Source of the DNA: AC-56 sp963702195
GTDB lineage: Bacteria; Actinomycetota; Thermoleophilia; Solirubrobacterales; 70-9
Assembly (NCBI GenBank): GCA_963702195.1
Contig: OY969725.1
Location: forward strand, 1,860,001-1,924,000
Direction: 5' to 3'
Length of the DNA: 64,000 nt
Made by a program: the position numbers and the translations under genes
The notes under the pieces: model-generated
What the model was told of the DNA's origin: nothing
Seen by the model: only the letters and a program-made list of their open reading frames with translations
Database searches by the model: none
Part shown: one piece after another, positions 39,179 to 47,639 of the stretch
How the letters are laid out: every line of letters starts with the position of its first letter
Position numbering within the stretch: the stretch's first letter is position 1

Positions 39179-40057
39179 GTGAATCCCTCGGCGGCATCCA
39201 CCCCGGGTGGGACGCGCGGAGGTGTCGTGGTGACCGGGGCCTCCAGCGGGATCGGCCGAGCGACGGCCCTGCTGCTCGACCGATCCGGGTTCGAGGTCTT
39301 CGCGGGAGTCCTCGACGAGGGCGAGGCCGCTGCGCTGCAGGCTGCCGGATCGGATCGCCTGACCGCGGTGACTCTTGACGTGACCGACGCCGACTCGGTC
39401 GCGGCGGCCGCTCGACGAATAGAGGACGAAGTCGGCGACCAGGGTCTCGCCGGTCTCGTGAACAACGCGGGGATCGCGGCGATCGGCCCGCTGGAGCATC
39501 TTCCGGTGGATCGGATTCGCGCGGTCTTCGAGGTGAACGTCTTCGGCGTGATCGCCGTTACGCAGGCATTCGCGGAGCTGTTGCGGCAAGGGCGAGGACG
39601 CGTGGTCAACATCAGCTCGGTCGGGGCCTGGATCGCGATGCCGTGGATCTCACCCATCAACGCCTCGAAGGCCGCGGTCGCGAGCTTCAGCGACGCGATG
39701 CGGATCGAGCTCGGGCCGAGCGGGATCGACGTGATCGCTGTCGAGCCCGGGTCCATCCGCACCCCGGGGTCGGAGGGCATGGAGGCAATGGCGTCCAAGG
39801 CGCTCGAGGGACTCCCGGCCGCCGGGCGGGAGCGTTACGAGACCACGATGCGGGACTTCATCAAGGCCATGAGCGCCAGTGAAAGCAAGGGGAGCCCACC
39901 GGAGGTGGTGGCCGAGGCCGTGCGGACGGCGCTGGTCGCCCGCGCACCGCGGACCCGGTATCCGGCAGGAGCCAACGCTCGCCGCCTGTCGTGGCTGGGG
40001 AGGCTGCTCCCCAACCCGGCGCTCGACCGGCTTCGAGCGGCGCTCTTTCGCAACTGA
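39179..40057 (+). CDS. Short-chain dehydrogenase/reductase with atypical active site
   Basis: About 292 aa if started at GTG 39179; an earlier GTG-type start at 39095 is possible. TGASSGIG, NNAG (LVNNAGIAAIG) and the catalytic Ser region VVNISSVGAW are normal, but the YxxxK motif reads INASK in SPINASKAAVASF: the Tyr position is Ile (codon ATC). C-terminal SNNP-like end RRLSWLGRLLPNPALDRL fits 17-beta-HSD/retinol-type SDRs. With the Tyr lost, classical hydride-transfer chemistry is doubtful. A strong hairpin follows the stop. Confidence 0.82.
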   Translation: MNPSAASTPGGTRGGVVVTGASSGIGRATALLLDRSGFEVFAGVLDEGEAAALQAAGSDRLTAVTLDVTDADSVAAAARRIEDEVGDQGLAGLVNNAGIAAIGPLEHLPVDRIRAVFEVNVFGVIAVTQAFAELLRQGRGRVVNISSVGAWIAMPWISPINASKAAVASFSDAMRIELGPSGIDVIAVEPGSIRTPGSEGMEAMASKALEGLPAAGRERYETTMRDFIKAMSASESKGSPPEVVAEAVRTALVARAPRTRYPAGANARRLSWLGRLLPNPALDRLRAALFRN

Positions 40058-40067
40058 GCCAGCCAAC

Positions 40068-40097
40068 GTCGCGCCGGACGCTTGCGTCCGGCGCGAC
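40068..40097. terminator. Bidirectional hairpin between convergent genes
   Basis: Fourteen-base perfect arms (GTCGCGCCGGACGC and its complement) with a TT loop, lying between the SDR stop and the DUF4389 gene stop. No long T-tract, but the stem is very strong and well placed for both strands. Confidence 0.75.
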
Positions 40098-40118
40098 GTC
40101 AGAGCTCAGATCAGCCGC

Positions 40119-40799
40119 TCAGTCCCAGACGAACGGCGGGTACTTGGTAACCAGCCAGTAGGCGTACGCGTTGCCCCGGGCGTTCCAGCGCAGGCCAATC
40201 CGCGCGATGTTGAACAGCCCATCCGGGAACTGCCTGGTGAACAGGATCGTGAAGAAGGCGAAGAAGACCATGATCTCCGCCATCAGGTACACGAAGTACG
40301 CCACGATCAGGAACGGGATCACCAGCAGCCATGCGATCAACGGCCGCCAGCGCTCCACATGCTCTGGATAGTCGATGTTGAACCGCACCGGATAGCTCGG
40401 ATCGTCATCGAGCGTGAACGGCGGGTACGGGTCCACCATCAGGAACGTGTAGCCCACCACCCGGTACGCCCACCGATGGACGCCGACGATGTAGTTGAAC
40501 ATCCCCTCCGGGTAGCGGCCCGTGAAGAGCACCGCGAAGAAGGAGATGATGGCAACGATCGCCGCCCCGATTCCCAGCACGAGCAGCGCGATGTAGTGCG
40601 GGATCGCCAGCAGCCACTTGATCAGGGGCATGAAGCGGCTGTAATCGTCCTGGCGGTCGATGTCGAGGTGGACTGGATAGTCCGCCACGGGTGATGTAAC
40701 CGGCGGTGCGGCCGGCGGCGGTGCGGCAGGCGGCTGTGCCCCTCCTGGCGGCCCTGTTGGCGACTCCGGCGCCCCAGGCGTCTCAGGCGTTTCAGTCAT
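40119..40799 (-). CDS. DUF4389 membrane protein
   Basis: 226 aa: a Pro/Ala-rich cytoplasmic N-terminus (1-38) and two similar halves. Each half has VxxDxxxxYxRxxPLIKWLL-type sequence, two membrane helices (for example LLAIPHYIALLVLGIGAAIV and FLIVAYFVYLMAEIMVFFAF) and the conserved FTGRYPEGMFN / FTRQFPDGLFN motif followed by an aromatic YPPF. This is the DUF4389 pattern, duplicated as usual. Function unknown. A GAGGAGGGG ribosome site precedes ATG 40799. Confidence 0.88.
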   Translation of the reverse strand: MTETPETPGAPESPTGPPGGAQPPAAPPPAAPPVTSPVADYPVHLDIDRQDDYSRFMPLIKWLLAIPHYIALLVLGIGAAIVAIISFFAVLFTGRYPEGMFNYIVGVHRWAYRVVGYTFLMVDPYPPFTLDDDPSYPVRFNIDYPEHVERWRPLIAWLLVIPFLIVAYFVYLMAEIMVFFAFFTILFTRQFPDGLFNIARIGLRWNARGNAYAYWLVTKYPPFVWD

Positions 40800-40929
40800 C
40801 TCCCCTCCTCGGGTAATCCGCGCGTGGCCGCTGCGTGCCGACCCCTCACGGGTTGCTGAATCGTCGGCATCTTCTCACGCCCATCGGCCGTGAAACCGGA
40901 ATCTGGACATATAGGGTCCGGAGTTAGCG

Positions 40930-41253
40930 ATGACGAAGAACGTCTGGTACCGATCGACGCCCGGCAGCCGCATCGAGGATCGGGGAACCGTGACCGTCGA
41001 GGGCGGCGCGTTCACCTTCGCCGGGAAGAAGGGAAAGGTGGCGGGCAGGGTCCTGCAGGCGGGCACAAGGTCCGCCGGCTTCAACAACTGGGTGAAGGCC
41101 ACCTATGAGGCCGACGGCCAGTCGCGCGACGCGTTCTTCCTGGTCAAGGACCTGCTGGGCTGGGGAGGGATGCTGGGCGGCAACAAGGAGCTCCGGGAGG
41201 CGCTCGAGGGCGCCGCTCAGGAAAACTCGACAGGCGACGGCACCGCCGGGTAG
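40930..41253 (+). CDS. Small uncharacterised protein
   Basis: 107 aa from ATG 40930. Soluble, beta-rich appearance with TVTVEGGAFTFAGKKGKVAG at residues 20-39 and a helical, charged C-terminus (KELREALEGAAQ). No membrane segment and no family recognised. It lies 38 nt before the DUF4234 gene in the same direction and divergent from DUF4389, so it may belong with these envelope proteins. Confidence 0.65.
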   Translation: MTKNVWYRSTPGSRIEDRGTVTVEGGAFTFAGKKGKVAGRVLQAGTRSAGFNNWVKATYEADGQSRDAFFLVKDLLGWGGMLGGNKELREALEGAAQENSTGDGTAG

Positions 41254-41291
41254 GCTGCGCTCAGCAACTCCTACGGAAGGGAACCTCTTCA

Positions 41292-41810
41292 ATGGCGGAC
41301 AAGATTCAGATCGGCCCCGGTCCCGGCTACACGGCGAAGACCAGGCACCCGGTCGCGGTACCCGCGCTCACGATCATCACGCTCGGGATCTACGGGATCT
41401 ACTGGTGGTACCAGATCAATCGCGAGATGGTCGATCTCGGCAGGGTCAGGCAGGTCGACGGCCTCGGTGACAGTCCGACGAAGTCGCTGCTGGCGGTCTT
41501 CCCGGGCTTCCTCATCGTCGTGCCCCCGTACATCTCGCTCTACAACACGGTGAAGCGGATCCAGCGCGCCCAGGAGGTCACCAGCGGGCAGGTCACGCTC
41601 AACGGCATGATCATCCTCTGGCTGATCATCGCCTCGTTCCTGATCGGCGTCGCGGGGATCATCGTGCCCGGATACATCCAGGCCGAGCTGAACAAGGCGT
41701 GGGAGGCCGTGCGGGCCGGCGGGGCGCCCGAGCTACAGGGCGCCGCCCCGCAGCCGGCCGTCGCACCGGAGCCGGCAACCACGCCGGCACCTCCGCCCCA
41801 GAGCTCGTAG
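41292..41810 (+). CDS. DUF4234 membrane protein
   Basis: 172 aa. TRHPVAVPALTIITLGIYGI then YWWYQINREM is the DUF4234 signature; a second hydrophobic hairpin (SLLAVFPGFLIVVPPYISLY) and a third segment (MIILWLIIASFLIGVAGIIV) follow, then QAELNKAWEA and a Pro/Ala-rich tail. ATG 41292 has GGAAGGGA about ten bases upstream. Function unknown. Confidence 0.88.
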   Translation: MADKIQIGPGPGYTAKTRHPVAVPALTIITLGIYGIYWWYQINREMVDLGRVRQVDGLGDSPTKSLLAVFPGFLIVVPPYISLYNTVKRIQRAQEVTSGQVTLNGMIILWLIIASFLIGVAGIIVPGYIQAELNKAWEAVRAGGAPELQGAAPQPAVAPEPATTPAPPPQSS

Positions 41811-41815
41811 ACAGG

Positions 41816-41851
41816 CCGGCCGCCTCCTCCGCTTCGCGTCCGGGGCGGCCG
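41816..41851 (+). terminator. Possible terminator after the DUF4234 gene
   Basis: CCGGCCGCC and GGCGGCCGG arms around an 18-base loop directly past the stop codon, between convergent DUF4234 and ilvC genes. No T-tract. Confidence 0.45.
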
Positions 41852-41892
41852 GGTTCGTGACTACTTCGATTGGGGACGGCGCCCGGCCTCGG

Positions 41893-42906
41893 CTAGGTGC
41901 CGTCCCCCTCGATCCAGGGCATCATCTTCCGGAGGTCCGAGCCCACCTGCTCCACCTGGTGGCCGGCGGCCTCATCGCGAAGCCGCTGGAAGTTCTCGGC
42001 CCCGGCGCGGTTCTCGGCGATCCACTCGCGGGCGAACTCGCCTGACTGGATGTCCGCCAGGATCTGACGCATCGCGGCCCGGGTCTCGTCGCCGATCACG
42101 CGCGGACCGCGAGTCATGTCCCCGTATTCGGCCGTGTTCGAGATCGAGTCGCGCATGCCCTGGATCCCCTTCTCGTACATGAGGTCCACGATCAGCTTCA
42201 GTTCGTGCAGGCACTCGAAGTAGGCAAGCCGGGGGTCGTAGCCCGCCTCCACCAGGGTCTCGAAGCCCGCCCGTACGAGCTCGGTGGCGCCGCCGCACAG
42301 CACCGACTGCTCGCCGAAGAGGTCGGTCTCGCACTCGTCCTTGAACGTGGTCTCGATCACGCCGGCCCGCGTGCCGCCGATCCCCTTCGCGTAGGCGAGG
42401 ACCATGTCGCGGGCGTTTCCGGTCGCGTCCTGGTGGACGGCCATCAGGCACGGAACGCCGCGGCCCTCGGTGAACTGGCGGCGGACCAGGTGACCCGGTC
42501 CCTTCGGGGCCACCATGCCCACGTCGACCTCGTCCGGCGGCTCGATCTGGCCGAAGTGGATCGAGAAGCCGTGGGCGAACATGAGGAGGTTTCCGGGGGC
42601 GATCCCGTCGCGGATCTCGCTCTCCCAGACCTCGGCCTGCTTCTCGTCGGGCAGCAGGATCATGACGACGTCGCCGCGGCTCGCCGCCTCCGGGACGTCC
42701 AGCACCGTCAGCCCCTCCCCCTCCGCCTCGGCGCGGCTGGCCGAATCCGGACGCAGGCCGACCACGACCTCGCAGCCGGAGTCCTTCAGGTTCAGCGCGT
42801 GGGCGTGACCCTGCGACCCGTAGCCGAGGATCGCGATCGTCTTGCCCTCGAGAGCTTCCAGGTCGGCGTCGTCGTCGTAGAAGATGTCTTTGTCTGTGTC
42901 GTTCAA
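41893..42906 (-). CDS. ilvC: Ketol-acid reductoisomerase
   Basis: Isomerises and reduces acetolactate or acetohydroxybutyrate in Val/Ile/Leu synthesis. 337 aa, class I: GYGSQGHAHALNLKDSG (28-44), the cofactor-specificity loop VGLRPDSAS, and the knotted helical domain with ETTFKDECETDLFGEQ carrying the metal-binding Asp and Glu, then CHELKLIVDLMYEKGI. Start is TTG 42906; no in-frame ATG or GTG lies before the Rossmann motif, and a GC-rich hairpin (42912-42928) sits immediately upstream. Monocistronic or after the SnoaL-like gene (74 nt gap). Confidence 0.95.
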   Translation of the reverse strand: MNDTDKDIFYDDDADLEALEGKTIAILGYGSQGHAHALNLKDSGCEVVVGLRPDSASRAEAEGEGLTVLDVPEAASRGDVVMILLPDEKQAEVWESEIRDGIAPGNLLMFAHGFSIHFGQIEPPDEVDVGMVAPKGPGHLVRRQFTEGRGVPCLMAVHQDATGNARDMVLAYAKGIGGTRAGVIETTFKDECETDLFGEQSVLCGGATELVRAGFETLVEAGYDPRLAYFECLHELKLIVDLMYEKGIQGMRDSISNTAEYGDMTRGPRVIGDETRAAMRQILADIQSGEFAREWIAENRAGAENFQRLRDEAAGHQVEQVGSDLRKMMPWIEGDGT

Positions 42907-42911
42907 ATCTC

Positions 42912-42928
42912 TTGCGGCCGCTTCGCGG
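42912..42928 (-). promoter_or_regulatory. Hairpin in the ilvC leader
   Basis: GGCCGC-GAA-GCGGCC, a perfect six-base stem with a three-base loop, starting about five bases before the TTG start of ilvC. It would crowd the ribosome site (AAGAGA) and may limit translation. Confidence 0.4.
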
Positions 42929-42980
42929 CCTTACCTGCCTCTCGCGTCGCTAACGCTCCTCGCTGGAACACCCCCTGATG

Positions 42981-43382
42981 CTATGGGGCCGGACGCTGGA
43001 TGAACCACTCGGTGAACTCGCGGCAGCGCCCGTCGCCGTCGAATCGCATCACGAAGCAGTTGTCGAAGACCTCCTCGACGGGCCCCCCGGGGCGCTCGAA
43101 GTAGGTGCTGGAGCCGGTGGCGACCACCACGTCGCCGTCCACCGCCACGGGCGCATAGGACGCGTCGTAGGTGCCCTCGGGATCGCGCGTCGGGGCGTCT
43201 TCATGGCCGCCCTCGCCGAACCATGACTCCACCACAGCATCGCGACCGCGGATCGGCTCGTCGTACGGGTGGTACCGGTAGACGACTTCCTGCGCGAACA
43301 GCGCCGCGATCAGCTCCGGGTCGTAGGTCCTCCATGCCTCCACGTAGTCGTCGAGCCAGCGGGCGACGTCCCCTTGATCCAT
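42981..43382 (-). CDS. SnoaL/NTF2-like protein
   Basis: 133 aa, single NTF2-like cone: VARWLDDYVEAWRTYDPELI with the typical N-terminal helix, FAQEVVYRYHPYDEPIRGRD and the closing strands VFDNCFVMRFDGDGRCREF. Proteins of this kind are polyketide cyclases, isomerases or of unknown role; function cannot be assigned. An AGGAGGAGGA ribosome site precedes ATG 43382, which lies 11 nt after the menE stop, so it is probably co-transcribed with menE. Confidence 0.82.
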   Translation of the reverse strand: MDQGDVARWLDDYVEAWRTYDPELIAALFAQEVVYRYHPYDEPIRGRDAVVESWFGEGGHEDAPTRDPEGTYDASYAPVAVDGDVVVATGSSTYFERPGGPVEEVFDNCFVMRFDGDGRCREFTEWFIQRPAP

Positions 43383-43393
43383 TCCTCCTCCTC

Positions 43394-44716
43394 TCAGCGC
43401 AGTTCCCGGCGAAGCAGTTTGCCCGAGGCGGTCCGCGGAAGCTCGGCCACGAACTCGAAGCGCTTCGGCACCTTGTAGGTGGCAAGCGACGCAGCGCAGT
43501 GGTCGCGGAGTGCCGCCTCGTTCCGGTCCGCCCCCTCACGCAGGACAACGACCGCCTCCACCGCCTCCTGCCACTCGGGGTCCGCGCGCCCGACGGCGGC
43601 CGCATCCGCGACGTCCGGGTGTCGCAGCAGGACCTCCTCGATCTCGGCCGGCAGTACGTTCTCGCCCCCCGAGACGATCACGTCGCCGAGCCGGTCCTCT
43701 ACGTAGAGGAACCCGTCGTCGTCGATGCGGCCGAGATCGCCGGTGTGGAGCCAGCCATCCTCGTCGGCACATCCAGGCGCGACCACCGGCCCCTGGACGC
43801 AGATCTCGCCGCCCGTGATCCGCAGATGGGTGGTGAGCAGCGGCCGCCCCGCCGAGCCGAGCTTTCGCCGTGCGTCCTGCGGGGCTAGCGTCGTAACCTG
43901 GGAAGCGGTCTCGGTCATCCCGTAGGTCTGCACGACCGAGGCTCCGCGCCCGATCGCCTCCTCGAGTACGTCGATCGGGACCGGCCCCCCGCCGACCAGG
44001 ATCGCCCGCGGGCGCGAGAGGTCGACGCCCGCCGCGAGCAGGCGGACGAGTTGCGTCGTCACGAGCGATGCGAGCGTGACGCTGTCGCGCTCGAAGGACT
44101 CCGCGACCCGGCTTGTGTCGAAGCCCTCCTGGACGACGGCACCGGTGCCGTAGATGACCGACCGCATGACGATCTGCAGGCCGGCGACGTGGTGGAGCGG
44201 CAGGCAGCAGAGCCAGCGGTCCGCGGGGTCCACGCCCAGGTTGAAGGCGGACCCGACGGCGCTCCACAGGTGGTTGCCGTAGGTGAGGCCCACCGACCGC
44301 GGGCTCCCGGAGGTGCCGCTCGTGAGGATCCGGCAGTGCAGGGCGCCCAGGTCGTGCTCACCGAGCAGCGGGAGGTCGGCCTCGCTCATCGTCACGTCGG
44401 ACTCGTCGAGCACGAGCGCCGGCTTCGCCCGCCCGATCTCGGCCTCGAGCTCCGCTGGAGCCAGCCCGGGATTGAGCGGGTGAACGACGGCCCCGAGCTT
44501 CATCAGCGCGTGGAGGGCGATCACGTACTCGAGGCGCGATGGCTGCGTGATGACCACGCTGGCGCCGCGGCGCACTCCCCGCGACGCGAGCCGCCGGGCG
44601 GTCCGCGTCGCCTCCGCCTCGAGCTCGTCGTAGGTCATCTCCACCCCGTCCGCGATCAGCGCCACCCGGTCGGGACAGGTCTCGGCGCGCTGCGCGAGCC
44701 AGTTGTCGAGGTTCAT
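43394..44716 (-). CDS. menE: o-Succinylbenzoate-CoA ligase
   Basis: Activates o-succinylbenzoate to its CoA ester in menaquinone synthesis. 440 aa from ATG 44716 (MNLDNWLAQRAETCPDRVAL), the usual length for MenE. AMP-binding P-loop ILTSGTSGSPRSVGLTYGN, VVQTYGMTETASQVTTL, GWLHTGDLGRID and the C-terminal catalytic Lys in LPRTASGKLLRREL are all visible. Adjacent, divergent menB and the rest of the men genes fix the substrate. Confidence 0.9.
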   Translation of the reverse strand: MNLDNWLAQRAETCPDRVALIADGVEMTYDELEAEATRTARRLASRGVRRGASVVITQPSRLEYVIALHALMKLGAVVHPLNPGLAPAELEAEIGRAKPALVLDESDVTMSEADLPLLGEHDLGALHCRILTSGTSGSPRSVGLTYGNHLWSAVGSAFNLGVDPADRWLCCLPLHHVAGLQIVMRSVIYGTGAVVQEGFDTSRVAESFERDSVTLASLVTTQLVRLLAAGVDLSRPRAILVGGGPVPIDVLEEAIGRGASVVQTYGMTETASQVTTLAPQDARRKLGSAGRPLLTTHLRITGGEICVQGPVVAPGCADEDGWLHTGDLGRIDDDGFLYVEDRLGDVIVSGGENVLPAEIEEVLLRHPDVADAAAVGRADPEWQEAVEAVVVLREGADRNEAALRDHCAASLATYKVPKRFEFVAELPRTASGKLLRRELR

Positions 44717-44746
44717 GTGGTGAAGGCGCGGTCGGTCACGGCCAGG

Positions 44747-44752
44747 GATAAT
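44747..44752 (+). promoter_or_regulatory. -10 element just before menB
   Basis: GATAAT lies seven bases before the menB ATG in the 43-bp menE/menB divergent gap. No clear -35 and no ribosome site; a leaderless menB message is likely. Confidence 0.4.
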
Positions 44753-44759
44753 TCCGAAC

Positions 44760-45638
44760 ATGCCGATTCGCCACAACCAGGCCCCGCCGTCAGAGCAGCT
44801 CTACGCGCCGATCGAGTGGCACAGCGCGGACGACTTCGAGGACATCCTCTACGAGAAGGGCGATGGGATCGCCAGGATCACCATCAACCGACCTGACGTG
44901 CGAAACGCGTTCCGCCCCCAGACCCTGGCCGAGCTCCGCGACGCCTTCAACCGCGCACGGGACGACCTCGACGTGGGCTCGATCATCTTCACCGGCGCCG
45001 GGACCGAGGCGTTCTGCTCCGGGGGCGACCAGCGCATCCGCGGCGACGACGGCTACATCGGCGACGACGAAGTGGCGGAGCAGGGCGTCGGCCGCCTCGA
45101 CGTGGGAGACCTCCACGTCCAGATCCGCCGCCTGCCCAAACCGGTGGTCGCCGCGGTCGCCGGCTACGCCGTCGGCGGCGGGCACATCCTTCACCTGGTC
45201 TGCGACCTGACGATCGCCGCCGACAACGCGCGCTTCGGGCAGACCGGGCCCCGCGTCGGCAGCTTCGACGGCGGCTTCGGCGCGAGCCTCCTGGCGCGCA
45301 ACATCGGGGTCAAGAAGGCGAAGGAGGTCTGGTTCCTGCTCCGCCTCTACTCGGCCGACGAGGCCCTGGAGATGGGCCTCGTGAACGCGGTCGTCCCGGT
45401 CTCAGACCTCGAGCGCGAGACCGTCGCGTGGTGCCGTGAGATGAACGCCCTCTCCCCCCTCGCCCTGCGTCTGCTCAAGGCGAGCTTCAACGCGGACGAG
45501 GACGGGCTCGCCGGCCTGCAGCAGCTCTCCCACGACGCAACGCTCCTCTTCTACATGACGGAAGAGGGCCAGGAGGGCCGCAACGCCTACACCGAGCGCC
45601 GCAAGCCCGACTTCGGCAAGTACCCCCGGAGACCGTAG
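44760..45638 (+). CDS. menB: 1,4-Dihydroxy-2-naphthoyl-CoA synthase
   Basis: Crotonase-family ring closure of o-succinylbenzoyl-CoA. 292 aa. FCSGGDQRIRGDDGYIGDDE and GYAVGGGHILHLVCDLTIAA hold the oxyanion hole; QTGPRVGSFDGGFGASLLAR carries the Ser/Asp characteristic of MenB rather than ordinary enoyl-CoA hydratases; the C-terminus NAYTERRKPDFGKYPRRP is the MenB hallmark. First of menB-menA-menC-GNAT-menD. Confidence 0.95.
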   Translation: MPIRHNQAPPSEQLYAPIEWHSADDFEDILYEKGDGIARITINRPDVRNAFRPQTLAELRDAFNRARDDLDVGSIIFTGAGTEAFCSGGDQRIRGDDGYIGDDEVAEQGVGRLDVGDLHVQIRRLPKPVVAAVAGYAVGGGHILHLVCDLTIAADNARFGQTGPRVGSFDGGFGASLLARNIGVKKAKEVWFLLRLYSADEALEMGLVNAVVPVSDLERETVAWCREMNALSPLALRLLKASFNADEDGLAGLQQLSHDATLLFYMTEEGQEGRNAYTERRKPDFGKYPRRP

Positions 45639-45644
45639 ACCCGC

Positions 45645-46526
45645 ATGCGTCTCTGGTTAATGGCGGCGCGGCCGCGGACGCTTCCCGCGGCGATCGCACC
45701 GGTGCTGGTCGGTACCGCGGCGGCCGTGGAGCGGGTCGACGACGTCCGCGTGGGGGCGTTCATCGCGGCACTCGTCGGCAGCATCTTCATCCAGATCGGG
45801 ACCAACCTGGCGAACGACTACTCGGACGCCAAACGGGGCGCGGACACCGCCGACCGCCTCGGCCCGGTGCGCGTGACGTCCTCGGGCCTCGTTGCTCCCC
45901 GGCGCGTAATGATCGCCACCTGGATCGCCTTCGCGGTCGCCGTCGCCGCCGGGATCTACCTCGCGACGGTTGCCGGGGCCGTCATCCTGATCGTCGGCGC
46001 GGCCTCCATCCTCGCCGGCGTTCTGTACACGGGTGGCCCGCGGCCCTACGGATACGCCGGTCTCGGCGAGCTGTTCGTGTTCCTGTTCTTCGGCCTGGTT
46101 GCGGTCAACGGCTCGTACTACGTGCAGCTCGAGCGCCTTGACTGGTTGCCTTTCGGCCTCTCCGTGGCGGTCGGGTGCCTGGCGACGGCGATCCTCGTCG
46201 TCAACAACGTGCGCGACATCGATACCGATCGCCGCGCCGGAAAGATGACCCTGGCCGCTCGGCTTGGCCGGCAGCGCACCCGCAACCTCTACGCCAGCCT
46301 GGTCGGGGCTGCCTTCACCGCTGTCCCCGTGACGCTCCTCGCGACGGGCAGCTCGGCGTGGGGCCTGCTGGCCCTGATCTCGGCGCCGCTGGTGGACCGA
46401 CCCCTGAGGGCCGTGATGACGCGGACCGACGGTCCTGCACTGAACGGTGCCCTGGCGGCGACCGGGGCCCTTCTGGCCGCCTTCAGCGCCCTGCTCGCGC
46501 TGGGGCTGGTGCTGGCCACCATCTGA
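45645..46526 (+). CDS. menA: 1,4-Dihydroxy-2-naphthoate polyprenyltransferase
   Basis: UbiA-family membrane prenyltransferase that attaches the isoprenoid tail to DHNA. 293 aa, eight or nine membrane helices. Prenyl-diphosphate/Mg motif NLANDYSDAKRGADTADR and the second Asp motif NVRDIDTDRRAGKMTLAARL, with RPRTLPAAIAPVLVGTA at the start, identify MenA. Six nt after menB and 1 nt before menC. Confidence 0.94.
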   Translation: MRLWLMAARPRTLPAAIAPVLVGTAAAVERVDDVRVGAFIAALVGSIFIQIGTNLANDYSDAKRGADTADRLGPVRVTSSGLVAPRRVMIATWIAFAVAVAAGIYLATVAGAVILIVGAASILAGVLYTGGPRPYGYAGLGELFVFLFFGLVAVNGSYYVQLERLDWLPFGLSVAVGCLATAILVVNNVRDIDTDRRAGKMTLAARLGRQRTRNLYASLVGAAFTAVPVTLLATGSSAWGLLALISAPLVDRPLRAVMTRTDGPALNGALAATGALLAAFSALLALGLVLATI

Positions 46527-46527
46527 G

Positions 46528-47595
46528 ATGAAGCTCTCCGCCGTCGAGGTCGTGCCCTATGCACTGCCCTTCAGAGAGCCGTACGTCACCGCCCGAGGGC
46601 GGCTGGAGCGGCGGGAGATGGTTCTCCTCCGCCTCCGAACGGACGATGGCCTGGAGGGATTGGGAGAAGCGGTGGCCATGTCGCTACGCGGGGCCGCGGA
46701 TGCGGCGTCCCTGGCGCGTGAGCTCCGCGACCTGGCCGAGTCGAGGCTCGTGGGCCTCGAGGTGCCCGCGGATCCTTCACTCGCCGTGCCCACGGTCTCT
46801 CGCGCCGCCGCGGCGGCACTCGAGATGGCTCTGCTCGATCTGGCCGCAAAGGCCACGGGGATGCCGTTGTGGCGGGCCCTTGGCGCGGAAGCCGCGGAGC
46901 CAGTCACCTGCAACGCCACCCTCGTGGCCGGCCCTCCGGCGGCGGTGGCCGCCGACGCGGAACGCTGGGCTGAGCGCGGCTTTGAGACCTTCAAGCTGAA
47001 GGTCGGCGTGCCCGGCGACGTCGGCCAGGTGGAGGCCGTGCGCAAGGCCATGGGGCCGCGGGCACGACTGCGCGTGGACGCAAACGGTGTCTGGACCCCC
47101 CAGGACGCGGTCCTCCGGCTGACTGCGATGGAGCGGCACGGAATCGAGCTCGCCGAGCAGCCGGCGGGCGACCTCGAGGACCTGGCCGCGGTACGCAACC
47201 AGACCGCGATTCCGATCGCCGCTGACGAGAGCGTGAACGGTCCGGAAGACGCCCGGCACGCGACGGAGCTCGGGGCGTGCCAGCTGGCGACGGTGAAGCT
47301 CGCCAAGGTCGGCGGCATCACACCGGCGCGCGCCATCGCCGAGGAGCTCCCCGTGTACCTCTCCAGCGCACTCGACGGGCCGGTCGGAATCGCGGCGGCG
47401 GCTCACGTCGCGCAGGTGCTGCGCCCCGCCGCCCCGTGGGCCGGCCTGGCGCATGGGCTCGCCACCCAGCTCCTGTTCGCGGACACGATCGCTTCGGTGG
47501 AGTGCGACCTGCGCGGCAACCTCCTTCACCCGCCCGACGGGCCGGGCCTCGGCGTGGAGATCGACGATGCGGCGCTGGAGCGGGACCGGATCTAG
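46528..47595 (+). CDS. menC: o-Succinylbenzoate synthase (enolase superfamily)
   Basis: Dehydrates SHCHC to o-succinylbenzoate. 355 aa from ATG 46528, two bases after the menA stop. Enolase-superfamily residues appear in order: KLKVG (catalytic Lys pair, about 155-160), RLRVDANGVW (first metal Asp), LAEQPAG (Glu), IAADESV (Asp-Glu, about 231) and ATVKLAKVGG (second catalytic Lys). Some relatives also racemise amino acids, but the men context decides. Confidence 0.92.
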   Translation: MKLSAVEVVPYALPFREPYVTARGRLERREMVLLRLRTDDGLEGLGEAVAMSLRGAADAASLARELRDLAESRLVGLEVPADPSLAVPTVSRAAAAALEMALLDLAAKATGMPLWRALGAEAAEPVTCNATLVAGPPAAVAADAERWAERGFETFKLKVGVPGDVGQVEAVRKAMGPRARLRVDANGVWTPQDAVLRLTAMERHGIELAEQPAGDLEDLAAVRNQTAIPIAADESVNGPEDARHATELGACQLATVKLAKVGGITPARAIAEELPVYLSSALDGPVGIAAAAHVAQVLRPAAPWAGLAHGLATQLLFADTIASVECDLRGNLLHPPDGPGLGVEIDDAALERDRI

Positions 47596-47639
47596 CGCAC
47601 ACACGTGAACGTCCCCGAGGCGGAGCCTGTAACACGGGC

